The notes under the pieces were generated by a model that was not told where the DNA came from, made no database searches, and was given only the letters and a program-made list of their open reading frames with translations. A program made the translations under genes and the position numbers. A stretch of 13,702 nt of DNA from an uncultured Prevotella sp. (GTDB lineage Bacteria; Bacteroidota; Bacteroidia; Bacteroidales; Bacteroidaceae). Of this stretch, positions 1 to 6,790 are shown piece by piece. The stretch's first letter is position 1, and the number at the start of each line of letters is the position of its first letter. The DNA is taken from positions 1 through 13,702 of the forward strand of contig CAKOVA010000057.1 of the NCBI GenBank assembly GCA_934120735.1, read 5' to 3'.

Positions 1-63
1 AGTACAAACATAAGTTTTTCGGGCAAAGGTAGTAAAGCTGGAAGCCCACACAAAGGCGGCTAA
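1..63 (+). CDS. Possible C-terminal tail of a gene truncated by the window edge
   Basis: The first forward frame is open from base 1 and stops at TAA 61-63, giving 20 residues that end in GSKAGSPHKGG. This Gly/Lys/Ser/His-rich tail resembles the ends of some nuclease-type polymorphic toxins. A stem-loop (75-111) lies directly behind the stop, and a putative immunity gene and a toxin-core fragment lie downstream. It may therefore be the tail of a toxin gene that begins to the left of the window. Twenty residues are too few to assign a family, and the frame could be chance. Confidence 0.3.
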   Translation, partial: STNISFSGKGSKAGSPHKGG

Positions 64-74
64 AGTTGGATGCT

Positions 75-111
75 TACCATACAGACTGTCTTGTTTCAAC
101 AAAGTATGGTA
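75..111 (+). terminator. Stem-loop behind the left-edge reading frame
   Basis: TACCATAC (75-82) and GTATGGTA (104-111) are perfect 8-bp inverted repeats around a 21-nt loop. The loop contains a second small pairing, TTG/CAA. There is no U-run, so intrinsic termination is uncertain. It could be a processing or 3'-stabilising hairpin. Confidence 0.35.
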
Positions 112-406
112 CAACAGCGTTTAATAACCTCAATAATAATTTGGCGGATGGCTTTCTGAGACTATTTTTCACATTTTTACACATTATCTCTCTATATAAG
201 AACGTGCTTGCCTTCTAAAAGCAAGTAAGAAATTTGCTGGCACTCGCAAAAATTGAAGTAAATATTAAATAATATTTATAACATTACGTTTATTAGGTAT
301 GAAACAGTTTGGCATATTATTTCTTCTATATTTTTCATTGGCGCAGTTGGCGCAGGTATAATCAGTGTTATATGGTGGAATGAAAGTTAAAGCAGAATTT
401 GAAAAT
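112..406. other. AT-rich spacer without a recognisable gene
   Basis: No convincing gene is present. A 20-residue signal-peptide-like frame starts at ATG 299 and stops at TAA 359-361. TTTG at 308-311 and TATTTTTC at 329-336 loosely resemble a promoter, but the spacing is only 17 and the last base is wrong. The base composition is clearly more AT-rich than in the housekeeping genes further right, as is common around toxin/immunity cassettes. Confidence 0.4.
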
Positions 407-889
407 ATGAAAGCAGTGAAAATATATTTGATGATGTGTGTTTTGTGTGCATCGTTGCTTCCGATACAGGCTCAAAATTCAAAAACAGAAACTTTTTTAA
501 AGAAAGTATTGGTATGCAATACTCGTATTCGGGAAAGCAAATCCTCTCCAAGTAGTATAAACAAGCAGTTGATAGAATTGTATCATAAAACCTGTACCAA
601 CCGGTTGTTTGGAAAATTGGTAAAAGAGCTGAATGAAAATGGATTAGATCATGATTTGATAACCTCAGATTATGGCTTTGATGAATATTCTCTCGAAACG
701 ATAAAAGTAAGTAAATATTCTGCTAATATCTATCGTGTGTGCTATCAGGTTTTTATGACTACTATAAATGGTAAGCAGGGAAAATATGATGTAGTACTAT
801 ATTACGAGCTTAAAGTGGAAAATAATAATCTCAAGATAAACGGTATTAGTGTGCTATTGGAAGATGGAACCATTTGTCGCATCGTGTAA
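407..889 (+). CDS. Small secreted protein, DUF3828/NTF2-like, possible immunity protein
   Basis: From ATG 407 this encodes 160 residues. In-frame alternatives at GTG 365 and ATG 380 only add a polar stretch before the hydrophobic segment, so 407 is preferred. Residues 1-23 form a clear Sec signal peptide (MKAVKIY, hydrophobic core, then PIQAQ), which points to export to the periplasm. The mature part follows a pattern I associate with DUF3828/NTF2-like proteins: an amphipathic helix (ETFLKKV), a helix ending YHKTCTNRLFGKLVKEL, the loop HDLITSDYG, then alternating beta strands (YSANIYRVCYQVF, YDVVLYYELKV, NLKINGISVLL). Such proteins are often immunity genes beside polymorphic toxins. The toxin-core fragment just downstream and the AT-rich composition support this, but the role is inference. 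The last 40 bases overlap the open frame that carries that fragment. Confidence 0.5.
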   Translation: MKAVKIYLMMCVLCASLLPIQAQNSKTETFLKKVLVCNTRIRESKSSPSSINKQLIELYHKTCTNRLFGKLVKELNENGLDHDLITSDYGFDEYSLETIKVSKYSANIYRVCYQVFMTTINGKQGKYDVVLYYELKVENNNLKINGISVLLEDGTICRIV

Positions 890-899
890 TGAAAGTAAT

Positions 900-1088
900 A
901 TAGAATGGAAGGCAGGCGCCCTTAACTTGTTGTCATTAGCAATAAGCTATGGTATTGGAGAGGTCTTCAAGGAAGTAACAGTGACACTCGGCAAAGAACT
1001 ATTTCATGCTGGTGTGCATGGTTTGGCAAGCGGAGCTTGTTCAGATTTGGATGGTGAAAACAATAACGCACTGATTACAATGTTGTAG
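900..1088 (+). pseudogene. Orphan fragment of a polymorphic-toxin (Rhs-type) core region
   Basis: A reading frame open through the end of the preceding gene stops at TAG 1086-1088. From about base 915 it encodes GALNLLSLAISYGIGEVF, then TLGKELFHAGVHGLASG, then a short DLDGENN stretch. The order 'glycine-rich helix, (G)xELxxAGxHGLxxG, GG/GEN' matches the pre-toxin part of Rhs/wall-associated polymorphic toxins as I remember it. It lacks its own sensible start and breaks off where the toxin tip should follow, so I call it a displaced or decayed cassette. Orphan cassettes of this kind typically sit downstream of an active toxin gene, alternating with immunity genes. The identification is by eye only. 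Confidence 0.45.
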
Positions 1089-1151
1089 AACAAAATATCG
1101 ACCCTCTTCATATTTCTGGGTAAGTGGGTGACCATTTCAAAATATTTTTCC

Positions 1152-1159
1152 TATTTTTG
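1152..1159 (+). promoter_or_regulatory. Promoter -7 element upstream of the YccF gene
   Basis: TATTTTTG matches the Bacteroidetes -7 consensus TAnnTTTG and lies 27 bases before the ATG at 1187. No clear TTTG is seen at the expected -33 position, so it is only half of the expected promoter. Confidence 0.45.
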
Positions 1160-1186
1160 TCAGCAACATATCATGAGTAGGTCGTT

Positions 1187-1567
1187 ATGAAAATTTTAGG
1201 AAACATTATCTGGCTTATCTTTGGCGGCCTTGGCGTCGCCTTGGAGTATTTCGCTTCGTCATTGGTATTGATGATTACCATCATTGGCATTCCCTTTGGT
1301 ATCGCTACGATGAAGCTTGGCATACTTGCCCTGTGGCCATTTGGTTCGCATGTTGTTGATCGTCCGCAGGGCAGTGGTTGCGTCAACGTGTTTATGAATG
1401 TGCTGTGGTTCTTTATCGGGGGCATCTGGATTGCCCTCACACATCTTGGCTTCGGTCTGCTGCTCGGTATCACCATCGTTGGTATACCATGGGCCAAAAT
1501 GCACTTTCGCCTGATGCGTCTTGCCCTGACGCCCTTCGGGAAACAAATTGTGAACGATAACTTTTAG
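1187..1567 (+). CDS. YccF domain-containing inner membrane protein
   Basis: This 126-residue protein contains two homologous units, about residues 6-53 and 71-118. Each consists of N-(I/V)-(I/L)-W-x-x-x-G-G, a hydrophobic segment, then (I/T)-I-x-G-I-P and a final L-x-P-F-G. The paired ITIIGIPFG and ITIVGIPWA segments and paired WPFG/TPFG ends are diagnostic of the YccF (DUF307) repeat family. Length is typical. The hydrophobic segments indicate an integral inner-membrane protein; the biochemical function of the family is not established. It stands alone: a -7 element lies 27 bases upstream, the gene before it is a relic, and the gene after it is on the other strand. No frameshift or missing part is seen. 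Confidence 0.93.
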   Translation: MKILGNIIWLIFGGLGVALEYFASSLVLMITIIGIPFGIATMKLGILALWPFGSHVVDRPQGSGCVNVFMNVLWFFIGGIWIALTHLGFGLLLGITIVGIPWAKMHFRLMRLALTPFGKQIVNDNF

Positions 1568-1843
1568 GCACAAGGATTATCGGGACAACCAATCGCTCAA
1601 ATGAGTGGCGCAAGGCATAGGAGAAAGACGCGATGCAGAATGCTCGTTGTGCCACAATCACCTTGGCTGATACCTTTCCCAGCTTGACATCATGTCCCAG
1701 CCAGGTGTTGCCATCTTGGCCATGTCCAACAAGCGGAACATCTCTTATGGCGGCGATAGGTTGTTGCGCCATCAATGACCGTTGCTTTTATAGTGTCCCT
1801 TGTTTCAACTATTCTATTTAGTCATTGTTTCGTTCAAGTTTGA

Positions 1844-3361
1844 TTAGACAATGCGGTGCGTTTCATAGCCTTCTACATAGATAGCACTGAACGGACGTGC
1901 CGGACACTGGTTTTCGCATGCCCCACATCCAATGCAACGTTCGGTGTTGACCGCTGGGATTTTCGGAGATTTGGAATCTGAAGCCTTACTCGGCACCATC
2001 GTGATAGCACCTGCTGGACAATGGCGGGCGCAATTGCCACATTCTACACCATCAGTGAGTGGAATGCAATTCTTTTTCACCCAAACGGCATGGCCGATTT
2101 GTGTTGCTGATTTGGCCGTGCGTGTGATGGGTCTGATGGCACCGGTAGGACAAACCTTGCTGCATCGTGTGCATCCAGGATGGCAATAGCCCCACTCGAA
2201 CGACATGGTGGGTTGCATCAACTTCATCAAGTCGGTTGAAGGGCGAAGCACATCGTTGGGGCACTGCGCCACGCAAAGCTGACATGCGGTGCAGTGCCGT
2301 GCCATATTCTCGGCCGAAAGCGAACCAGGAGGTGTGATGGGCGTCGTTCGTTTCGGAGCGATTTTGTCTTCAATGACAGCCAATCCTCCGTCTATCTTCT
2401 TCTTTTTCTGCGCCCATGCCGCCGTTGTCATGGCAACAGCCACCCCAACGAGGAATGTCCGACGTGAGGTATCAATCGGCTTTGTAGCATCCGCTTTCAC
2501 AATCTTTTCTTCTTTTGAGCGGTTCATGTTGTTCCACCGCCATTGCAGATGAAGCGCGTCGTGCTGACAGGTATCTATACAATCCATGCACGCTACGCAT
2601 CGACTATAGTCAATCTTATGGTTTTTGTAATCAATGCAAGCCGCTTTGCACCTATGTGCGCACAAACTGCATTTGGTACATTTCCCGGCATCGAGCACGG
2701 GATGAAGCAGCGAGAAGCGCGAGATAAATCCCAGTGCGGTGCCCACTGGACAAACGGTGTTGCAATAGGTACGTCCGTTGCGCCAAGCCAACACGATGAG
2801 CGCAACGAAGCTTACTGCGGCGATGATGAAAGTAGGCAGACTGCGCAACCACACATCTCTTTCGTATAAAGCATAGCTGCCGGCACGCTCGGCCAAGAAA
2901 GCCAGCAGGTTGTTGCCCCAGATATATATCGGCTGAAACAGGTTCTGTACGATGCGGCCGTACGAACTGTAAGGAGCGAGCAATGCCACCAAGGAGCCAA
3001 TGCCTGCAATCAAAGCAATGACAAAGAGGGTGAAAACACCATATCTCAACCACTTTACTTCAGGAGAGTATGAGAAACGATTCCGCTTTTTCTTGCGTCG
3101 TCCGCTAACCCATGACACAATATCTTGGAAAACGCCCAATGGGCAGATGACGGAGCAATAGATGCGTCCGAATACCAAAGTCAGCACGACCAAGAAAACA
3201 ATCACTCCAATGTTCAACGCAAGTACGGCGGGGAGGAATTGTATCTTTGCCAACCATCCCAGCCAGGTGTGCAGTGTGCCGGTGAAATCAAGGAACAGCC
3301 CTGTGATGATCACAAACACCACAATGGCACAAGTTAGTCTTATTTTTCGTAGCATAATCAT
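1844..3361 (-). CDS. Membrane-anchored polyferredoxin (NapH-like plus NapG-like fusion)
   Basis: The product has 505 residues from ATG 3361; ATG 3355 is equally possible and a TTG lies at 3364. The first 200 residues have about five hydrophobic membrane segments and two CxxxCP motifs (about residues 69 and 200), typical of NapH/NosR/MauN-like electron-transfer proteins. Two 4Fe-4S ferredoxin motifs follow (about 228 and 255). A twin-arginine motif SRRTFL (about 299-304) precedes a hydrophobic stretch ending AAWA, like a Tat signal-anchor. After it come four more cysteine clusters (about 357, 393, 432, 476) resembling NapG/MauM. It therefore looks like a fusion of two proteins that are separate elsewhere, carrying electrons from the quinone pool or cytoplasm to a periplasmic acceptor. 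The partner enzyme is not in the window. No reductase gene is adjacent, so the substrate is unknown. Confidence 0.85.
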   Translation of the reverse strand: MIMLRKIRLTCAIVVFVIITGLFLDFTGTLHTWLGWLAKIQFLPAVLALNIGVIVFLVVLTLVFGRIYCSVICPLGVFQDIVSWVSGRRKKKRNRFSYSPEVKWLRYGVFTLFVIALIAGIGSLVALLAPYSSYGRIVQNLFQPIYIWGNNLLAFLAERAGSYALYERDVWLRSLPTFIIAAVSFVALIVLAWRNGRTYCNTVCPVGTALGFISRFSLLHPVLDAGKCTKCSLCAHRCKAACIDYKNHKIDYSRCVACMDCIDTCQHDALHLQWRWNNMNRSKEEKIVKADATKPIDTSRRTFLVGVAVAMTTAAWAQKKKKIDGGLAVIEDKIAPKRTTPITPPGSLSAENMARHCTACQLCVAQCPNDVLRPSTDLMKLMQPTMSFEWGYCHPGCTRCSKVCPTGAIRPITRTAKSATQIGHAVWVKKNCIPLTDGVECGNCARHCPAGAITMVPSKASDSKSPKIPAVNTERCIGCGACENQCPARPFSAIYVEGYETHRIV

Positions 3362-3598
3362 CAATCTTGGAAATTCAAAACGCTATCAGGATTTGGTGTG
3401 TTCATTGCGAAGCCTACCAATACTTCGCAGCCATGTCATCATCATCGCTTTCGACTGCGTATCACGTATTCTTTCGGGTGCTATCAACGAAATCTTTGAG
3501 TGACAATGACCTGGAATCGTTTATAAAAATAGTTGGATTTATGGAGATAACTATACCTCGTCATGATATCTTAACATATATTAGTACGAAAATCGCAT
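3362..3598. other. Spacer without a recognisable gene
   Basis: About 240 bases between the polyferredoxin start and the IS30 remnant hold open frames in several phases, but none has a recognisable motif. A forward frame running from 3367 to 3717 passes antisense through the transposase remnant and is probably chance. The stretch may be degraded insertion-sequence or other mobile DNA. Confidence 0.35.
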
Positions 3599-3751
3599 TC
3601 ACGGTGATATCCTTGTATTATGGCTTGTTGGCTTGCGACGCTCCATGGTTGCGGCTTGACCTTTATGCCAGATGTGGTTTCCCGATGAACTCCAGTTTCT
3701 CTCAAGCTCACGGCTAAGCGTAGCTTCACTAGTTCCCACAATGCGGACAAT
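3599..3751 (-). pseudogene. IS30-family transposase remnant (N-terminal HTH)
   Basis: On the minus strand a frame without a start codon runs from 3751 to a TGA at 3601-3599, bounded upstream by an in-frame TAG (3754-3752). It encodes 50 residues beginning IVRIVGTSEATLSRELERN and continuing GNHIWHKGQAATMERRK. The 'I-x-G-x-S-x-(S/A)-T-(I/L)-S-R-E-L-x-R-N' segment followed by 'Y/H..xKAQxxAxxRR' is the hallmark of the N-terminal helix-turn-helix of IS30-family transposases. The leading residues and the whole DDE catalytic part are absent, so it is a dead fragment. It ends about 14 bases before the dyad at the umuD promoter. No terminal inverted repeats could be identified. Confidence 0.72.
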
Positions 3752-3764
3752 CTAACTAAAAAAT

Positions 3765-3780
3765 AACACACGCTTGTGTT
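3765..3780. promoter_or_regulatory. Dyad overlapping the umuDC -33 region, candidate operator
   Basis: AACACA-CGCT-TGTGTT is a perfect 6+6 inverted repeat with a 4-bp centre, overlapping the putative -33 element (3773-3776). The position fits binding by a dimeric repressor. As umuDC is SOS-controlled in other bacteria, a LexA-type regulator is one possibility, but no known Bacteroidetes SOS box was matched. Confidence 0.4.
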
Positions 3781-3804
3781 TCTCGTCTAAAAGCTGTACT
3801 TTTG
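3773..3804 (+). promoter_or_regulatory. Promoter of the umuD-umuC operon
   Basis: CTTG (3773-3776), a 20-bp gap and TACTTTTG (3797-3804) fit the Bacteroidetes -33/-7 promoter pattern, with one mismatch in the -33 box. Transcription would start near 3810-3813, giving a leader of about 43 bases. The leader contains GGAGGA at 3835-3840, 14 bases before the ATG, which is too far for a standard ribosome binding site. Confidence 0.6.
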
Positions 3805-3854
3805 CTGCAATTATAACAAAATACAACTAGCATTGGAGGAGCAAACAGACTGAT

Positions 3855-4292
3855 ATGTCAAGCATCAAAATACTCAATAGTTCGTTTCTCGAACAACTTG
3901 AACTCGAGCTGGCGCCAGGCATCAAAGCCGGCTTTCCGAGTCCTGCGGGTGATTATCTGCAAGACTCTCTCGACTTCAATCGTGACTTCATCCGTCATCC
4001 CGACGCTACATTCTATGGGCGGGTGTCGGGCGACTCGATGATAGATGCCGGCATCAACGATGGGGATATCGCCGTGATAGACCGTTCGGTGGAGGCTGGT
4101 CACAACGATGTAATCGTGGCTTATATCAATGGAGAGTTCACCATCAAGTATCTCGACATGACCCATGTGCATGAGGGATATATCGAATTGCGGCCCGCCA
4201 ACAAGGCATTCCGTCCGATTAAGGTCAGCGAATTGGATAAGTTTGAGGTGTGGGGCGTGGTGGTTTGGACCATCAAAAACTGGAAAAAATAA
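3855..4292 (+). CDS. umuD: UmuD-like self-cleaving S24 peptidase, DNA polymerase V subunit
   Basis: The 145-residue protein has the length and layout of UmuD. A short N-terminal arm leads to an Ala25-Gly26 cleavage site in the context KAGFPSPAGDY. The catalytic serine is Ser61 in VSGDSMIDAGI and the general-base lysine is Lys98 in GEFTIKYL; these match E. coli Ser60 and Lys97. In the family, RecA filaments trigger self-cleavage to UmuD', which joins UmuC to form translesion polymerase V. There is no N-terminal DNA-binding domain, which rules out LexA. One base separates the stop from the umuC ATG, so the two are translated together. The start at 3855 is supported by the promoter about 50 bases upstream and the family length. 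Confidence 0.95.
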   Translation: MSSIKILNSSFLEQLELELAPGIKAGFPSPAGDYLQDSLDFNRDFIRHPDATFYGRVSGDSMIDAGINDGDIAVIDRSVEAGHNDVIVAYINGEFTIKYLDMTHVHEGYIELRPANKAFRPIKVSELDKFEVWGVVVWTIKNWKK

Positions 4293-4293
4293 C

Positions 4294-5589
4294 ATGTTTT
4301 ACGCCATCTGCGACTGTGACAACTGCTATGTGAGTTGTGAACGGGTGTTCCGTCCCGATCTCAACGGCAAGCCCGTTGTTGTGCTGAGCAACAACGATGG
4401 TTGCGTGGTGGCACGCAGTAAGGAGGCCAAACAGCTGGGTATTAAGGCCGGATTGCCTTATTATCAGATGAAAGAGCAGTTCCCAGGTGAGGAAATTGCC
4501 GTGTTTTCCAGCAATTACGAGTTGTATGGCGAACTCACGGCGCGCGTCATGACCATCATCAAAGACGCTGCGCCACAGATGTTTCGCTATTCCATTGACG
4601 AATGCTTCTGCTTGCTACCCGACATGAGTTTTGACGAATTGAAGCAGTGGGGCGAAGACTTGCATCGGCGTATTCTGAGGCATACGGGGCTTCCCGTCAG
4701 CATCGGAATGGCCAAAACCAAGACGCTGGCGAAGGCGGCCAGCCACTTTGCCAAGAAGCATGAGGGCTACCATCATTGTTGCATCATCGATACAGAAGAA
4801 AAACGCGTCAAGGCTCTCCAGCTATTTCCAGTGGGTGAGGTGTGGGGAATAGGACATCGAAACGCCCCCAAGCTGTTGGAAATGGGCGACAAGACGGCCT
4901 ACGACTTTGCCAACCATTCCAAGGAGTGGGTTCGGTTGCTGTTCCATGTCACCGGTGTGAGAACCTGGATGGAACTCAATGGCGAAGACTGTATTCCGAA
5001 TGAAGAACCTGCGAAAAAGAAAAGCATCTGTACCAGTCGCAGTTTTACGGGTACGATATCCGACTTTGAAGCCGTTAGGACGCACGTTTCCAACTTCGCT
5101 GTGCGCTGTTCGCAGAAGCTCAGACGGCAACACAGCGTGGCGTCTGTGGTGAGTGTATTCATCCACACCAATCAGTTTAGAGAAGACCAACAGCAGTATT
5201 GGAACAGTCGCGAGGTGACACTTTTGACGCCTTCAAACTCCACACAGCAGATTGTGCAAGCGGCAGCAAAGGCTTTACAGGAAATCTTCGTGCCTGGTTT
5301 GCAGTATAAAAAAGCGGGAGTTGTTGTGATGGGCATCATGTCCGACAATGCTGTTCAAACCAATTTCATCGATTATAACCGCGATAAGATGGAAAAACAG
5401 ATGCGGCTTGATCAGGTGATCGACCGCCTGAACAAGCTCGGTGGCTCCGAATTGGTGGTATTAGGAGCCCAACAATACCGGGAAAAAGACGAGCAAGGCC
5501 ACCATGTAGCTTTCACGGATGCCATTCGACACGATTTTAGAAGTAAGAATCCCACCACGCGTTGGAGCGACATCATCACCCTGAAATAG
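4294..5589 (+). CDS. umuC: UmuC-like Y-family translesion DNA polymerase
   Basis: From ATG 4294 the protein has 431 residues, close to the usual 420-430. A longer in-frame extension back to 4165 overlaps umuD and is not expected. MFYAICDCDNCYVSCERVFR supplies the first metal aspartate (Asp7) and the steric-gate region. SIDE at 100-103 supplies the other catalytic acids (Asp102, Glu103). GLPVSIGMAKTKTLAKAASH (132-151) is the conserved Y-family palm/thumb segment. The helix-hairpin-helix thumb and little-finger domain follow, with the UmuC-specific C-terminal part to residue 431. With processed UmuD it would copy past damaged bases during the SOS response at the cost of fidelity. All key residues are present. 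Confidence 0.95.
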   Translation: MFYAICDCDNCYVSCERVFRPDLNGKPVVVLSNNDGCVVARSKEAKQLGIKAGLPYYQMKEQFPGEEIAVFSSNYELYGELTARVMTIIKDAAPQMFRYSIDECFCLLPDMSFDELKQWGEDLHRRILRHTGLPVSIGMAKTKTLAKAASHFAKKHEGYHHCCIIDTEEKRVKALQLFPVGEVWGIGHRNAPKLLEMGDKTAYDFANHSKEWVRLLFHVTGVRTWMELNGEDCIPNEEPAKKKSICTSRSFTGTISDFEAVRTHVSNFAVRCSQKLRRQHSVASVVSVFIHTNQFREDQQQYWNSREVTLLTPSNSTQQIVQAAAKALQEIFVPGLQYKKAGVVVMGIMSDNAVQTNFIDYNRDKMEKQMRLDQVIDRLNKLGGSELVVLGAQQYREKDEQGHHVAFTDAIRHDFRSKNPTTRWSDIITLK

Positions 5590-5650
5590 TCTTTCCCAAG
5601 CATTTCTTGGCAGCAAATAGTGACGGAATTCGCCCTGCGTGTTCCGCCTC

Positions 5651-6769
5651 TTATCCTTCTTCTGCCTGCTCAAGCACTTGTTCTTGCGTTGTTTCGTCCT
5701 GTTTTTTCTCACGCGTCACATACTTCTGCCAATAAGCAATGAGCAGGGTTGTTAGCGGAAGAGCCACAATCAGACCAATGAATCCAAGCAATGTTCCCCA
5801 TACAGACAGGGACAAAAGCAAGATGGCGGGATTGAGGTTCATGGCTTTTCCCATGATTTTAGGCGTGAGGACGGTATCGCTAATCACCTGAACAATCAGG
5901 AACACAAGCATGGCCAAGCCAAAGATAATCCAGAAATTCTGCCCTGTGTCAGCTGCTTTCAGCATGGACAGGAAGACCATTGGCACCAAAGCTAACGTGT
6001 GGAGGTAGGGCACCAGGTTCATAAATCCCATCATGATGCCAAGCGCAATGGCCATTGGGAAATTGATAATGGAGAGGCCAATGCCGAAGAGAATACCAAG
6101 GATGAGTGAAACAAGTCCTTGTCCTCGGATGTAATTATTGAGTTCTCTTTCCACATCTTTCATCAACTCTTCCCAGAATGGACGATTCTTCTTCGGGAAA
6201 ATGCGAATCCAGTTGTTGGTCAAAAATTCATAATCTTGCAAGATAAAGAAGGTATATAATAAGGTGATTAACGAAGCGATGATGCTAATCACGACACTGG
6301 CCGTTTGTCCAAGCAAGGTAAATACCTTGGGCATCCCCGTTTTAAGAATGTCGCTGAAATCCTTGCTCTTCATGAAGCTTTCTATTTCAGCGCGGTTTTT
6401 GGTAATCCACTGCGAGATGTAAGAGCCTAAGTCGCTACTGTGTGTGCTTTGATTAATCCAGTTGTTAAGGATGTCGTTGAGCTTGCCAAACTGTTCTATC
6501 ATCGGTGGAATGATGGCATATACCAGTCCGCCAATCACCACGGCCACGGCCAACATGGTGATGATAATAGCAATGGCGCGAACTTTGACATGCATTTTAT
6601 ACTGTACAAACTTCACCAGTGGGTAGAGCAAGTAGGCAAAGAGCCAGGCCACAAAGAAAGGTAGAAGCACACCACTCAGGTAGTTGACAAGGTATAATAC
6701 GAAGAATATCAATAGCAGGACGGAGGCTATTCGTATAAATTTGTCAAAGGTGATTTCTTGTCTTTTCAT
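5651..6769 (-). CDS. AI-2E family transporter (PerM/TqsA-type permease)
   Basis: The 372-residue protein has hydrophobic segments near residues 13-55 and 63-88, a soluble region of about 90-155, and further segments from about 156 to 352. Family marks are the NYIRGQGLVSLILGILFGIG stretch followed by PMAIALGIMMGFMNLVPYLH, and near the C-terminus LTPKIMGKAMNLNPAILLLS with GFIGLIVALP. This is the AI-2E/UPF0118 family, whose members include autoinducer-2 and ion exporters; the substrate here cannot be read from sequence. A charged tail (about 353-372, rich in Glu/Gln/Lys) is probably cytoplasmic. It starts 21 bases after the thymidine kinase stop, so it is likely transcribed from the tdk promoter. 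It converges with umuC. Confidence 0.93.
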   Translation of the reverse strand: MKRQEITFDKFIRIASVLLLIFFVLYLVNYLSGVLLPFFVAWLFAYLLYPLVKFVQYKMHVKVRAIAIIITMLAVAVVIGGLVYAIIPPMIEQFGKLNDILNNWINQSTHSSDLGSYISQWITKNRAEIESFMKSKDFSDILKTGMPKVFTLLGQTASVVISIIASLITLLYTFFILQDYEFLTNNWIRIFPKKNRPFWEELMKDVERELNNYIRGQGLVSLILGILFGIGLSIINFPMAIALGIMMGFMNLVPYLHTLALVPMVFLSMLKAADTGQNFWIIFGLAMLVFLIVQVISDTVLTPKIMGKAMNLNPAILLLSLSVWGTLLGFIGLIVALPLTTLLIAYWQKYVTREKKQDETTQEQVLEQAEEG

Positions 6770-6790
6770 ATTTTCGTAGATTGATGTATC

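Noticed and set aside
299..361. Twenty-residue signal-peptide-like reading frame (MKQFGILFLLYFSLAQLAQV)
   Set aside because: It stops right after the hydrophobic stretch, has no mature part, and lies in AT-rich DNA where such frames occur by chance.
1633..1821. Plus-strand 62-residue open frame in the YccF-polyferredoxin spacer
   Set aside because: Cysteine- and serine-rich with no recognisable motif, no promoter and no sensible start.
3367..3717. Plus-strand 116-residue frame upstream of umuD
   Set aside because: Runs antisense through the IS30 transposase remnant and has no recognisable domain.
4165..4293. N-terminal extension of umuC into umuD
   Set aside because: The conserved UmuC start MFYAICDCDN begins at 4294; the extension overlaps umuD coding sequence in another frame.
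3858..4295. Antisense frame covering all of umuD
   Set aside because: An open mirror frame caused by codon bias; umuD has all its catalytic residues on the plus strand.
5596..5610. Small stem CCAAG-CATTT-CTTGG between convergent umuC and the permease gene
   Set aside because: Only 5 bp with no T-run; too weak to call a terminator.
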